Shown: positions 55,761 to 64,000 of the stretch, piece after piece
Position numbering within the stretch: position 1 is the stretch's first letter
Layout of the letters: each line of letters starts with the position of its first letter
Assembly: GCA_903884425.1 (NCBI GenBank)
Contig: CAISEP010000023.1
Span: 1-64,000, forward strand
Direction of reading: 5' to 3'
Source of the DNA: an uncultured Caulobacterales bacterium
GTDB lineage: Bacteria; Pseudomonadota; Alphaproteobacteria; Caulobacterales; Caulobacteraceae
DNA length: 64,000 nucleotides
Translations under genes and position numbers: made by a program
Notes under the pieces: model-generated
What the model was told of the DNA's origin: nothing
The model's database searches: none
The model's input: only the letters and a program-made list of their open reading frames with translations

Positions 55761-55775
55761 GGCTTCAAGAAACAA
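55761..55775 (+). repeat. Target-site duplication, right copy
   Basis: GGCTTCAAGAAACAA directly after the right inverted repeat and two bases before the recA LexA box. Confidence 0.88.
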
Positions 55776-55777
55776 AA

Positions 55778-55792
55778 GAACATATTGCGAAC
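55778..55792. promoter_or_regulatory. Putative LexA (SOS) box of recA
   Basis: GAAC-N7-GAAC, the reverse strand of GTTC-N7-GTTC, lies 113 bases before the recA start; another GAAC follows at 55,796. The sequence just left of it is the casposon target duplication. Confidence 0.78.
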
Positions 55793-55834
55793 GGAGAACA
55801 AACCATGCACAGTGCGCCCATGCCGTCCGGGACG

Positions 55835-55872
55835 ATATGACCCGCTGGGCGGCCATATGACCCGCTGGGCGG
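55835..55872. repeat. Tandem duplication in the recA leader
   Basis: The 18-base unit ATATGACCCGCTGGGCGG occurs twice with a 20-base period between the LexA box and the recA start. Function is unknown. Confidence 0.75.
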
Positions 55873-55905
55873 GATGAGAATCGTGGCAGAAGGATCGCAG
55901 GTTCC

Positions 55906-56988
55906 ATGACACAGGCGGCTTTGAAACTCGTGGCGAAGGTAGATACCGACAAGCAGAAGGCTCTTGAGGCGGCCCTGTCCCAGCTGGACCGGGCCTTCGG
56001 CAAGGGCGCGGTGATGAAGCTGGGTGCCAAGGGCAAGGTCGTGGAGATCGAGAGCGTGTCCACCGGCTCCCTGGGTCTCGACCTGGCGCTCGGCATCGGC
56101 GGCCTGCCGAGGGGCCGGGTGATCGAGATCTACGGCCCGGAAAGCTCCGGCAAGACCACGCTCGCCCTGCACGTGGTGGCGGAGGTGCAGAAGACCGGTG
56201 GCACGGCGGCCTTCGTCGACGCCGAACATGCCCTCGACCCCTCCTACGCCCAGCGGCTGGGGGTGAACCTCGACGATCTGCTGGTGTCGCAGCCGGACAA
56301 TGGCGAACAGGCGCTGGAGATCACCGACACCCTGGTCCGCTCCAACGCCGTGGACATCATCGTGGTGGACTCCGTGGCCGCCCTGACCCCCCGCGCGGAA
56401 ATCGAGGGCGACATGGGGGACAGCCTGCCCGGACTGCAGGCCCGGCTGATGAGCCAGGCCCTGCGCAAGCTCACCGGCTCCATCTCCAAGTCCAAGTGCA
56501 TCGTCATCTTCATCAACCAGATCCGGATGAAGATCGGCGTCATGTACGGCAATCCGGAAACCACCACCGGGGGCAACGCCCTGAAGTTCTACGCCTCCGT
56601 CCGCCTCGACATCCGCCGCACCGGCTCCATCAAGAACCGGGACGAGATCGTCGGCAACAACGTCAAGGTTAAGGTGGTCAAGAACAAGGTCGCCCCGCCC
56701 TTCCGGGAGGTGGAGTTCGACATCATGTACGGGGAGGGCATCTCCAAGCTGGGGGAGATCATCGACCTGGGCGTGAAGGCGGGCCTGGTGGAGAAGTCCG
56801 GCTCCTGGTTCTCCTACAACAGCCAGCGCATCGGCCAGGGCCGCGAGAATGTGCGGGAGTTCCTGAAGCAGAACCCGGACATCGCCGCGGACATCGAGGC
56901 GGCTGTGCGCAAGAACTCGGTGAAGATCGCCGACAAGCTGCTGGCGGACCCCGAGCCCGACGCCGACACCGACGTCGAACCGGACTGA
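55906..56988 (+). CDS. recA: Recombinase RecA
   Basis: A 360-residue RecA. The Walker A motif is GPESSGKTT, Walker B/switch region [15 protein letters not shown], and the NIRMKIG-type L2 loop reads [28 protein letters not shown]. The acidic C-terminal tail ([13 protein letters not shown]) is typical. It drives homologous strand exchange and LexA self-cleavage. A LexA box lies upstream; the DNA beyond that box is now casposon rather than the original flank. The gene itself is intact and alaS follows, the usual order. Confidence 0.97.
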   Translation: MTQAALKLVAKVDTDKQKALEAALSQLDRAFGKGAVMKLGAKGKVVEIESVSTGSLGLDLALGIGGLPRGRVIEIYGPESSGKTTLALHVVAEVQKTGGTAAFVDAEHALDPSYAQRLGVNLDDLLVSQPDNGEQALEITDTLVRSNAVDIIVVDSVAALTPRAEIEGDMGDSLPGLQARLMSQALRKLTGSISKSKCIVIFINQIRMKIGVMYGNPETTTGGNALKFYASVRLDIRRTGSIKNRDEIVGNNVKVKVVKNKVAPPFREVEFDIMYGEGISKLGEIIDLGVKAGLVEKSGSWFSYNSQRIGQGRENVREFLKQNPDIAADIEAAVRKNSVKIADKLLADPEPDADTDVEPD

Positions 56989-57200
56989 TCGATGCCTCCG
57001 CGCCTCCGGGACGGCCTGCCGGCCGGGACCGGGGGCTGCGCAGGGGGAGGCGGTGCGGGCGCAAGGTGCGCGCTGATCCGCAGGGTACGGCGAGGCGATG
57101 TGAAATTTGCCGGGGTCCGGGCGTGAAACCGTGGTTTGCAAAGCTGCGGATTTCTATATGACGGCGGCGTGATCCCCTTAAGCCATGCCTGGGAGCGGCC

Positions 57201-59849
57201 ATGCCGAGCCTGAACGAAATCCGGTCCACCTTCCTCGACTACTTTGCCGGACGCGGTCATACCGTCGTGCCGTCCGCGCCCCTGGTGCCGCAGAACGATC
57301 CGACGCTTCTGTTCGTGAACGCCGGCATGGTCCCGTTCAAGAACATCTTCACCGGGGCCGAGACCCGCCCCTATGTCCGGGCCGCGAGCTCGCAGAAATG
57401 CGTCCGGGCCGGTGGCAAGCACAACGACCTGGACAATGTGGGCTACACGGCCCGGCACCACACCTTCTTCGAGATGCTGGGGAACTTCTCCTTCGGCGAC
57501 TATTTCAAGGAGCAGGCCATCGACAACGCCTGGACCCTTGTGAACAAGGAGTTCGGCCTGCCGAAGGACAAGCTCCTGGTCACGGTCTATGCCGATGACG
57601 ACGAGGCCTTCAGCCTGTGGAAGAAGATCGCCGACTTCTCCGACGACCGGATCATCCGCATCGGCACCACGGACAATTTCTGGTCCATGGGGGACACCGG
57701 TCCCTGCGGTCCGTGCTCGGAGATCTTCTACGATCACGGGGCGGACATTCCCGGCGGACCGCCCGGCTCCCCCGACGAGGACGGCGACCGGTTCATCGAG
57801 ATCTGGAACCTGGTCTTCATGCAGTACGAGCAGGTCGCCCCCGGGGAACGGGTCTCCCTGCCCAAGCCGTCCATCGACACCGGCATGGGGCTGGAGCGGA
57901 TCGCCGCCGTGCTGCAGGGCGTGCACAACAATTACGACGTGGACCTGTTCCGTACCCTGATCGCCGCGTCGGAAGCCGCCACCGGCACCCGGGCGGCAGG
58001 CGAGGCGCTGCCTTCCCACCGGGTGATCGCCGACCATCTGCGCGCCTCGGCCTTCCTGGTGGCCGACGGTGTGTCCCCGTCCAATGAGGGCCGCGGCTAT
58101 GTGCTGCGCCGGATCATGCGCCGGGCCATGCGCCATGCGCACCTGCTGGGCGCGGCCGATCCGCTGCTGTGGCGCCTGACGCCCACCCTGGTGAGCGAGA
58201 TGGGCGGGGCCTATCCGGAACTCGTCCGGGCGGAGGCCCTGATCACCGAGACCCTGCGCCAGGAGGAGGAACGCTTCCGCCGCACCCTGGGCCGCGGGCT
58301 CGCCCTGCTGGACGAGGCCACTGCGGGCCTTGCGGCCGGGGACATGCTGGAGGGCGAGGTCGCCTTCAAGCTCTACGACACCTACGGCTTCCCCCTGGAC
58401 CTGACCCAGGACGCCCTGCGCGCCAAGGGGCTGAACGTCAATCTGGACGGCTACGAGCAGGCCATGGCGCGGCAGCGGGCCATGGCCCGGGACGCCTGGC
58501 AGGGCTCCGGCGACCGGGGCGGCGGCGCGGCCTGGTTTGCGGTCCGCGACCGGCTGGGGCCGACGGAATTCGTGGGCTACGAGACGACTTCCGCCACGGG
58601 TGAGGTGCTGGCCCTGGTGACCGACACCGGCGAGATCGATGCGGCGGGAGAGGGCGTCGTGGTGGACGTCCTGTTCGACCGCACCCCATTCTATGCCGAG
58701 AGCGGGGGCCAGGCCTCAGACGTGGGCGAGGTTCACTGGACCGGCGGCTCGGCGGAGCTGGTGTCGGTGGCCAAGGAAGCGGGCGACCTGCACGTGCACC
58801 GGCTGAAGATCCTCTCCGGCCAGTTGCAGATGTCCGACCAGGTGACCCTGGATGTGGATGCCGACCGCCGCACCCGGACCCGGGCCAACCACTCCGCCGC
58901 CCATCTGGTGCACGAGGCGCTGAAGCGGGTGCTGGGCCCGCACGTGGCGCAGAAGGGCCAGCTGGTGGACGCCGACCGGATGCGCTTCGACTTCAGTCAC
59001 GGGGGCCCCCTGACGGCGGACGAACTGGACCGGGTCGAGGCCGAGGTGAACGCCGTTATCCGCCAGAACGTGGTCACCCGCACCGAGGAAATGACCCCCG
59101 ACGCTGCCATTGCCGCAGGTGCCGTGGCCCTGTTCGGCGAGAAGTACGGCGACACCGTCCGGGTCCTGACCCTGGGCCGCGCCCTGGAGGGCGAAGGGGC
59201 CTATTCCGTCGAGCTGTGCGGCGGCACCCATGTGGCCCGCACCGGTGACATCGCCCTGTTCCGCATCGTCGCCGAGCAGGGCATCGCCGCCGGCATCCGC
59301 CGGGTGGAGGCCCTGACCGGGGAGGCCGCCCGCCGCCTGATGCTGGACCAGATCGCCGTGGCCCGGGGCCTGGCGGAGCAGTTCAAGACCCCGATCCCGG
59401 AGCTTCCCGCCCGGATCGACCAGCTGGTGGCCGACCGCAAGCGCCTGGAAAAGGACCTCGAGGACGCCAAGCGCAAGCTGGCACTGGGCGGTGGTGGCGG
59501 GCCCGTGGCGGCGCCGGAGGAGATCGGCGGCGTCACCCTGGTGGCCCGGGTACTGCAGGGCCTGGACGGCAAGGGTCTGCGTCCGGTGGTCGAGGACCTG
59601 CGCAAGGTCCACCCCTCCGCCGTGATCGCCATCGTCGGCGTCAGCGAGGAGGGCAAGGCCGCCATCGCCGTGGCGGTGACCGCCGACCTCCTCGCCAAGG
59701 TCAGCGCCGCGGACCTGGTCAAGGTCGCGGTCCCGGCCATGGGCGGCCAGGGCGGCGGCGGCAAGCCGGACTTCGCCCAGGGCGGCGCGCCGGATGGATC
59801 TCTGGCGGACGCCGGCCTGGCGGCCATCCGGGCGGCCCTGGCTGGCTGA
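57201..59849 (+). CDS. alaS: Alanine--tRNA ligase
   Basis: An 882-residue class II synthetase of normal length. The catalytic core has [31 protein letters not shown] (motif 2) and [13 protein letters not shown] (motif 3). The editing domain has [16 protein letters not shown] and the zinc-binding [15 protein letters not shown], and the C-terminal DHHA1-like domain includes [12 protein letters not shown]. It charges tRNA-Ala and clears misacylated Ser/Gly. It sits 212 bases after recA. Confidence 0.97.
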   Translation: MPSLNEIRSTFLDYFAGRGHTVVPSAPLVPQNDPTLLFVNAGMVPFKNIFTGAETRPYVRAASSQKCVRAGGKHNDLDNVGYTARHHTFFEMLGNFSFGDYFKEQAIDNAWTLVNKEFGLPKDKLLVTVYADDDEAFSLWKKIADFSDDRIIRIGTTDNFWSMGDTGPCGPCSEIFYDHGADIPGGPPGSPDEDGDRFIEIWNLVFMQYEQVAPGERVSLPKPSIDTGMGLERIAAVLQGVHNNYDVDLFRTLIAASEAATGTRAAGEALPSHRVIADHLRASAFLVADGVSPSNEGRGYVLRRIMRRAMRHAHLLGAADPLLWRLTPTLVSEMGGAYPELVRAEALITETLRQEEERFRRTLGRGLALLDEATAGLAAGDMLEGEVAFKLYDTYGFPLDLTQDALRAKGLNVNLDGYEQAMARQRAMARDAWQGSGDRGGGAAWFAVRDRLGPTEFVGYETTSATGEVLALVTDTGEIDAAGEGVVVDVLFDRTPFYAESGGQASDVGEVHWTGGSAELVSVAKEAGDLHVHRLKILSGQLQMSDQVTLDVDADRRTRTRANHSAAHLVHEALKRVLGPHVAQKGQLVDADRMRFDFSHGGPLTADELDRVEAEVNAVIRQNVVTRTEEMTPDAAIAAGAVALFGEKYGDTVRVLTLGRALEGEGAYSVELCGGTHVARTGDIALFRIVAEQGIAAGIRRVEALTGEAARRLMLDQIAVARGLAEQFKTPIPELPARIDQLVADRKRLEKDLEDAKRKLALGGGGGPVAAPEEIGGVTLVARVLQGLDGKGLRPVVEDLRKVHPSAVIAIVGVSEEGKAAIAVAVTADLLAKVSAADLVKVAVPAMGGQGGGGKPDFAQGGAPDGSLADAGLAAIRAALAG

Positions 59850-59858
59850 GGGGGCGTT

Positions 59859-60245
59859 CGTCCTTCGAGACGGGCTTCGCCCTCCTCAGGATGACGCGCG
59901 GTTGTTCCGCACGCGGACCGGGATGTGGGGTCGAAAGCCCCACCCCTCGTCATGGTGAGGAGGCCCGGGACGGGCCGTCTCGAACCACGGGCAACCGGAC
60001 CTGCGTCCTTCGTGACGGGCTTCGCCATCCTCAGGATGACGCGCGTTTGTTCCGCACGCGGACCGGGATGTGGGCTCGAAAACTCCAACCTGCGTCCTTC
60101 GTGACGGGCTTCGCCCTCCTCAGGATGACGAAGGTTTGGGATCAACAACTCTCGTCATGGTGAGGAGGCCCGGCAGGGCCGTCTCGAACCACGCGCGATC
60201 GGTCCTGTGTCCTTCGTGACGGGGTTCACCTTCCTCAGTATGACG
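59859..60245. repeat. Cluster of six type A palindromes
   Basis: Forward copies begin at about 59859, 60003, 60092 and 60208 and inverted copies at 59947 and 60152, giving the densest array in the window. The spacers are also similar: a segment containing TTCCGCACGCGGACCGGGATG occurs twice, so whole REP-spacer units have been copied. Confidence 0.85.
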
Positions 60246-60304
60246 CGGGTCTGTGCACTGAGCGAAGGAGGCGAAGGGTCTCGAACCGGGAGGAACGGGA
60301 CAGA

Positions 60305-60386
60305 GGCTCCCGCCTCGAGGGCGGGAATGACGAGCGATATTCGATAAGTTTGAAGGTCGTCATTCCCGGGCAGTGACCCGGGAACC
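60305..60386. repeat. Type B intergenic palindrome pair
   Basis: An inverted copy (GGCTCCCGCCTCGAGGGCGGGAATGACG) and a forward copy (CGTCATTCCCGGGCAG...GGGAACC) separated by about 28 bases. Confidence 0.8.
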
Positions 60387-60589
60387 GTGCGCCGGATGAC
60401 GCGCCTCCTGCCGCCGGTCCCCGTACAAATCCCCCGCACCGGCACCGCAGCCCTTGACCTGTCCGGCGGTGGGGATTAACGCCTGACACTTGAGCGGCGG
60501 ACGAGGTATGAGCCTCGCCCGCCGTTTTGCTGCGCCCTCGGTCCGCCGATCCGCGCCGCCCTGCCCGCCCCGCCAGAGGAGACCGCCCC

Positions 60590-61753
60590 ATGACCGACAC
60601 CCTGCTGCCCGGCTGCACCGGTGTGCTGGTTCTGGCGGATGGAACCGTCTTCCAGGGCCTGGGCACGGGCCTTGCGGGCACCGCCGTGGGCGAGGTCTGC
60701 TTCAACACGGCCATGACCGGCTATCAGGAAATCCTGACGGACCCGTCCTACATGGGCCAGATCGTCACCTTCACCTTCCCCCATGTGGGCAATGTCGGGG
60801 TCAACCTCGAGGACACCGAGCAGTTCGGCGACGGAGCGGTGACCGCGGCTCGGGGGGCGGTGTTCCGCGACGCTCCGACCGCCCAGGCCAACTGGCGCGC
60901 GCAGGGGGACCTGTCCGACTGGCTGGCCCGCCGCGGGGTGGTCGGCCTGTCCGGCATCGACACCCGGGCCCTCACCCGCCGAATCCGCGAGCAGGGCATG
61001 CCCCATGCGGTGATTGCCCATGACCCCCGCGGGATCTTCGACCTGCCGGCCCTGCAGGCGCAGGCGGCGGCGTGGAGCGGGCTTGTGGGCCTGGATCTGG
61101 CCAAGGACGCCACCTGCCGCCAGAGCTTCACCTTCGACGAGGGCCTGTGGTCCTGGCCGGAGGGCTATGCCCGCCCCGCCGCGGAGCTCCGGTTCCACGT
61201 GGTCGTGGTGGACTATGGGGTGAAGCGCAACATCCTGCGCAGCCTGGTCTCCATCGGCGCGCGGCTGACCGTCGTGCCCGCCGCCACCACGGCGGACGAG
61301 GTGCTGGCCCTGAAGCCGGACGGGGTGCTCCTGTCCAACGGACCGGGTGACCCGGCGGCCACGGGGGTCTATGCGGCCCCGCAGATCAAGGCCCTGGTGG
61401 CATCCGGCGTGCCGGTGTTCGGCATCTGCCTCGGCCACCAGATGCTGGCCCTGGCGCTGGGCGCGAAGACCACCAAGATGGAGCAGGGCCACCATGGCGC
61501 CAACCATCCGGTGAAGGACCTGCAGACCGGCAAGGTGGAGATCGTCTCCATGAACCACGGCTTCACCGTGGACCGGGACAGCCTTCCCGAGGACGTGATC
61601 GAGACCCACGTCTCCCTGTTCGACGGCACCAATGCGGGCATTGCCCTGAAGGATCGGCCGGTGTTCGGGGTGCAGCACCACCCGGAGGCCAGTCCGGGTC
61701 CCACGGACAGCCTCTATCTGTTCGACCGGTTCGCGGCCCTGATGGCGGGCTGA
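60590..61753 (+). CDS. carA: Carbamoyl phosphate synthase small subunit
   Basis: A 387-residue glutamine amidotransferase subunit. The N-terminal domain shows [14 protein letters not shown] and [21 protein letters not shown]. The class I amidotransferase triad has the cysteine in [18 protein letters not shown], and the histidine/glutamate in [15 protein letters not shown]. It supplies ammonia to CarB for pyrimidine and arginine synthesis; carB is not in the window. The track start at 60527 is early; ATG 60590 has CAGAGGAG upstream. Confidence 0.96.
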   Translation: MTDTLLPGCTGVLVLADGTVFQGLGTGLAGTAVGEVCFNTAMTGYQEILTDPSYMGQIVTFTFPHVGNVGVNLEDTEQFGDGAVTAARGAVFRDAPTAQANWRAQGDLSDWLARRGVVGLSGIDTRALTRRIREQGMPHAVIAHDPRGIFDLPALQAQAAAWSGLVGLDLAKDATCRQSFTFDEGLWSWPEGYARPAAELRFHVVVVDYGVKRNILRSLVSIGARLTVVPAATTADEVLALKPDGVLLSNGPGDPAATGVYAAPQIKALVASGVPVFGICLGHQMLALALGAKTTKMEQGHHGANHPVKDLQTGKVEIVSMNHGFTVDRDSLPEDVIETHVSLFDGTNAGIALKDRPVFGVQHHPEASPGPTDSLYLFDRFAALMAG

Positions 61754-61805
61754 GGCCCGGCCGCCGCCGCCCGCTGTTTCGCCCGGTCAGGTCCGGATCG
61801 CTCCC

Positions 61806-63428
61806 ATGCGCGACTTCGCCCATCTGCTGGACCGCCTGTCCCTGACGGCATCGCGCAATGCCAAGCTGGTCCTCGTGCGGGACTATCTGGCCGTCACGCC
61901 GGATCCGGAGCGGGGCTATGCCCTGGCCGCCATGACCGGGGACCTCGTCTTCCGCGCCGCCAAGCCCGCCATGATCCGCGAGGCCGTCGCCCAGCGGGTC
62001 GACGCCCGGCTGTTCGCCCTGTCCTATGACTTCGTCGGCGATCTGGCGGAGACCGCCGCCCTGGTCTGGCCCGCCCGCCCCGGGGCCAATGCCCCGCCGA
62101 CCCTGGCCAGTGTGGTGGAGGAGCTGGAGGGGGCCGACCGCAAGACTGCCGCCGCCCGGATGGAGACCTGGCTGGACGCCCTGGACGCCGACGGGCGCTG
62201 GGCGCTGCTGAAGCTGATCACCGGCGGGCTGCGGGTGGGGCTGTCGGTGCGCCTGGCCCGGCAGGCGGTGCTGATGCTGGCCGTTCCCGAGGCCGGACCC
62301 GTGGTCCTCGGCGATCTGGAGGAGCTGTGGCACGGCCTCGCCCCTCCCTACACGGACCTGTTCGCCTGGCTGGAGGGCCGCGGCCCCCGCCCGGCGCCGG
62401 ACCCCGCGGGCCGCTTCCGTCCCGCCATGCTGGCCCACGCCCTCGACGAGGAGACCGAGCTCGAGGCGATCACGCCCGACCTGTTCGCCGCGGAGTGGAA
62501 GTGGGACGGGGTGCGGGTCCAGGCGGTGCGGGAACAGGGACAGGCGCGGCTCTATACCCGCACGGGAGAGGACATCTCCGCGGCCTTTCCCGACCTGATG
62601 GGGGCGCTGGCCTTCGACGGGGTGATCGACGGGGAGTTGGTGGTGCGCCGGGGGGAGGTGCTGGGCAGCTTTTCCGACCTGCAGCAGCGGCTGAACCGCA
62701 AGACCGCCACGGCGGCGCTGATGGCCGCCCACCCGGCGGCGATCCGGGCCTATGACCTGCTGGCCGAGGGGGGCGACGACCTGCGCCCCCTGACGTTCCG
62801 CGAGCGCCGGGCCCGGCTGGAGGCCTTCGTGGCCGCACACACCGGCACCCGCCTCGACCTGTCGCCCCTGCAGCCCTTCGACGACCCGGCGCATCTGGCG
62901 GCGCTCCGCGCGGACCCGCCGGAGGGGGACGCCCGGCTGGCGGAGGGGCTGATGCTGAAGCGCTGGGATAGCCCCTATCTGGCCGGGCGACCCAAGGGCC
63001 CGTGGTTCAAGTGGAAGCGGGCCCCGTTCCTGGTGGATGCGGTGATGCTCTATGCCCAGCGGGGGCATGGCCGACGCTCCGGCCTCTATTCGGACTTCAC
63101 CTTCGGGGTCTGGCGGGAGGGGGCGCTGACCCCCGTGGGCAAGGCCTATTCCGGCTTCACCGATGCGGAGCTGAAGCTGCTGGACCGCTATGTGCGGGAG
63201 AACACGGTGGAGACCTTCGGCCCCGTGCGCCGGGTGCGGGCGGAGCCGGATCACGGGGTGGTGCTGGAGATCGCCTTCGAGGGGCTGCAGCGGTCGCCGC
63301 GGCACCGGTCGGGGCTGGCCATGCGCTTTCCCCGCATCCACCGCCTGCGCCCGGACAAGCCGCCGAGGGAGGCGGACGACATCGCGGTGCTGGAGCGATT
63401 GTTGTCCGGCGGGGGCCTGCCGGGCTAG
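61806..63428 (+). CDS. ATP-dependent DNA ligase
   Basis: A 540-residue ATP-dependent ligase of the bacterial LigB/LigC-like type. The adenylation lysine lies in AAEWKWDGVRVQAV (motif I), with RLYTRTGEDISAAFPDL, FDGVIDGELVV (motif III region), EGLMLKRWDSPYLAGRPKGPWFKWKR (motifs IV and V) and the OB domain with LYSDFTFGVWREGALTPVGKAYSG. The N-terminal part (FAHLLDRLSLTASRNAKLVLVRDYL) is the domain seen in non-Ku ligases that pair with a Lhr-type helicase, which is not in the window. It is a supplementary repair ligase, not the replicative NAD ligase. Confidence 0.9.
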   Translation: MRDFAHLLDRLSLTASRNAKLVLVRDYLAVTPDPERGYALAAMTGDLVFRAAKPAMIREAVAQRVDARLFALSYDFVGDLAETAALVWPARPGANAPPTLASVVEELEGADRKTAAARMETWLDALDADGRWALLKLITGGLRVGLSVRLARQAVLMLAVPEAGPVVLGDLEELWHGLAPPYTDLFAWLEGRGPRPAPDPAGRFRPAMLAHALDEETELEAITPDLFAAEWKWDGVRVQAVREQGQARLYTRTGEDISAAFPDLMGALAFDGVIDGELVVRRGEVLGSFSDLQQRLNRKTATAALMAAHPAAIRAYDLLAEGGDDLRPLTFRERRARLEAFVAAHTGTRLDLSPLQPFDDPAHLAALRADPPEGDARLAEGLMLKRWDSPYLAGRPKGPWFKWKRAPFLVDAVMLYAQRGHGRRSGLYSDFTFGVWREGALTPVGKAYSGFTDAELKLLDRYVRENTVETFGPVRRVRAEPDHGVVLEIAFEGLQRSPRHRSGLAMRFPRIHRLRPDKPPREADDIAVLERLLSGGGLPG

Positions 63429-63438
63429 GGTCCCGGTC

Positions 63439-63957
63439 ATGACACCTGAATTCACCCTGCGCCGCCTCACCCCCGACGACGCGGAAGCTTTCCGCGAGAT
63501 CCGGCTGGAGGGGCTGACCCTGACCCCCCAGGCCTTCACCGCCGCCCTGTCGCAGGAAGAGGCCCGGCCCCTGGAGGATTTCCGCCAGCGGATGGAGACG
63601 AACCATGTCCTGGGCGCCTTCGATGGCGACGGCCGACTGCAGGGGGTGATGGGCCTGACGATCTCCGACAGCCCCCGCACCGGCCATGTCGGCGGCGTCT
63701 GGGGGGTCTATCTGCGGGAGGCGGCCCGGGGCACGGGCCTGGCCCGGCGGATGCTGGAAACCCTGGTGGAGGCGGCCCGGGGGCGGGTGGAGGCGCTGGA
63801 CCTGGGGGTGGGCGTCTACAACACCGCTGCCCGGCGGCTCTATGAGTCCGTGGGCTTCGTGGAAATGGCCCGCCTGCCCCGGGTGGTGCGGGTGGAGGAC
63901 GTCTATTACGACGAGATGCTCATGCGCCTGACCTTCCCCGCCGCGCAGACGCCTTGA
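63439..63957 (+). CDS. GNAT family N-acetyltransferase
   Basis: A 172-residue acetyltransferase. The fold begins FTLRRLTPDDAEAFREIRLEGL, and the acetyl-CoA loop is VYLREAARGTGLARRMLETLV, a variant of the Q/R-x-x-G-x-G/A motif. The end carries VGVYNTAARRLYESVGFVE, typical of RimJ-like and ribosomal-type GNATs. The substrate is unknown. The track start at 63190 lies inside the ligase; ATG 63439 is preferred. Ten bases separate it from the ligase stop, so the two are likely cotranscribed. Confidence 0.88.
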   Translation: MTPEFTLRRLTPDDAEAFREIRLEGLTLTPQAFTAALSQEEARPLEDFRQRMETNHVLGAFDGDGRLQGVMGLTISDSPRTGHVGGVWGVYLREAARGTGLARRMLETLVEAARGRVEALDLGVGVYNTAARRLYESVGFVEMARLPRVVRVEDVYYDEMLMRLTFPAAQTP

Positions 63958-64000
63958 CCGCGGGCGCCCCGCGGCCCTATGCCCTGCCACCGATCAGAGG

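Larger units (their letters stand above)
59850..60589. other. Intergenic region between alaS and carA
   Basis: Nearly 740 bases without a gene. The left two thirds are repeats (listed separately). The right 200 bases carry the carA leader with CAGAGGAG seven bases before the ATG. No convincing ORF crosses it; the frames through the repeats encode only repeat-derived peptides. Confidence 0.6.

Noticed and set aside
61563-63680. 705-aa minus-strand ORF
   Set aside because: Antisense shadow of the ATP-dependent ligase and carA.

Overview
The window is a GC-rich alphaproteobacterial chromosome segment. Gene content and order (hrcA-grpE, rdgB-hemW, rbfA-truB-rpsO-pnp, dnaX-ybaB-recR beside the SRP RNA, recA-alaS, mmcB, RegA/ActR-type regulator, GTTC-N7-GTTC type SOS boxes) suggest Caulobacterales or a close relative. 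This placement is inferred from gene content, not from a phylogeny. The backbone is ordinary housekeeping DNA. It is punctuated by two families of paired intergenic palindromes that I call type A (CGTCCTTCGAGACGG...) and type B (GTCATTCCCGGG...).

Left backbone, 1-39.9 kb: amidase, gloB with a divergent methyltransferase, a P-II protein with a lipocalin, mmcB, a DUF2239-DUF1330 fusion, a GIY-YIG protein, an ActR/RegA regulator, recR-ybaB-dnaX, SRP RNA, nudC, small exported proteins, a pterin dehydratase, an HTH/DUF2975 pair, rdgB-hemW, grpE and hrcA divergent from rph, an SDR, rbfA-truB-rpsO-pnp, a TetR regulator, hslO, mdh, a MaoC protein with a HIT protein, suhB, an amidohydrolase, ahcY, def, DUF1330, rmuC, purH, rimO and a small AAA ATPase. 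Right backbone, 55.8-64 kb: recA, alaS, carA, an ATP-dependent DNA ligase and a GNAT acetyltransferase.

The exceptional region is 39,946-55,760, 15.8 kb inserted between the AAA ATPase gene and recA. It has the anatomy of a complete casposon, a Cas1-mobilised self-synthesising transposon. It has terminal inverted repeats (GGGGTAGAGCGAAGGG against GGGGTATAGCGAAGGG, plus TAGCCAG at the same offset in both ends). It is flanked by perfect 15-bp direct repeats (GGCTTCAAGAAACAA) that look like a target-site duplication. It encodes a solo Cas1 with its catalytic residues and no cas2 or CRISPR array nearby, and a family B DNA polymerase with exonuclease and polymerase motifs. The polymerase sits in a four-gene operon whose junctions all overlap by about 4 nt (HTH protein, HNH protein, PolB, 152-aa protein).

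The cargo is unusual. There is a complete His-Xaa-Ser radical-SAM peptide modification system (hxsA-hxsD-hxsB-hxsC) followed by a lipoprotein gene, an HNH endonuclease of restriction type, and an AT-rich DUF4062/HEAT-repeat protein that may act in defence. The insertion lies 2 bp from the putative LexA box of recA, so it may have replaced part of the recA promoter. The type A and type B repeats that dot the backbone were not seen inside the element, which fits horizontal acquisition.

All functional calls come from reading motifs and family resemblance; no database search was run.
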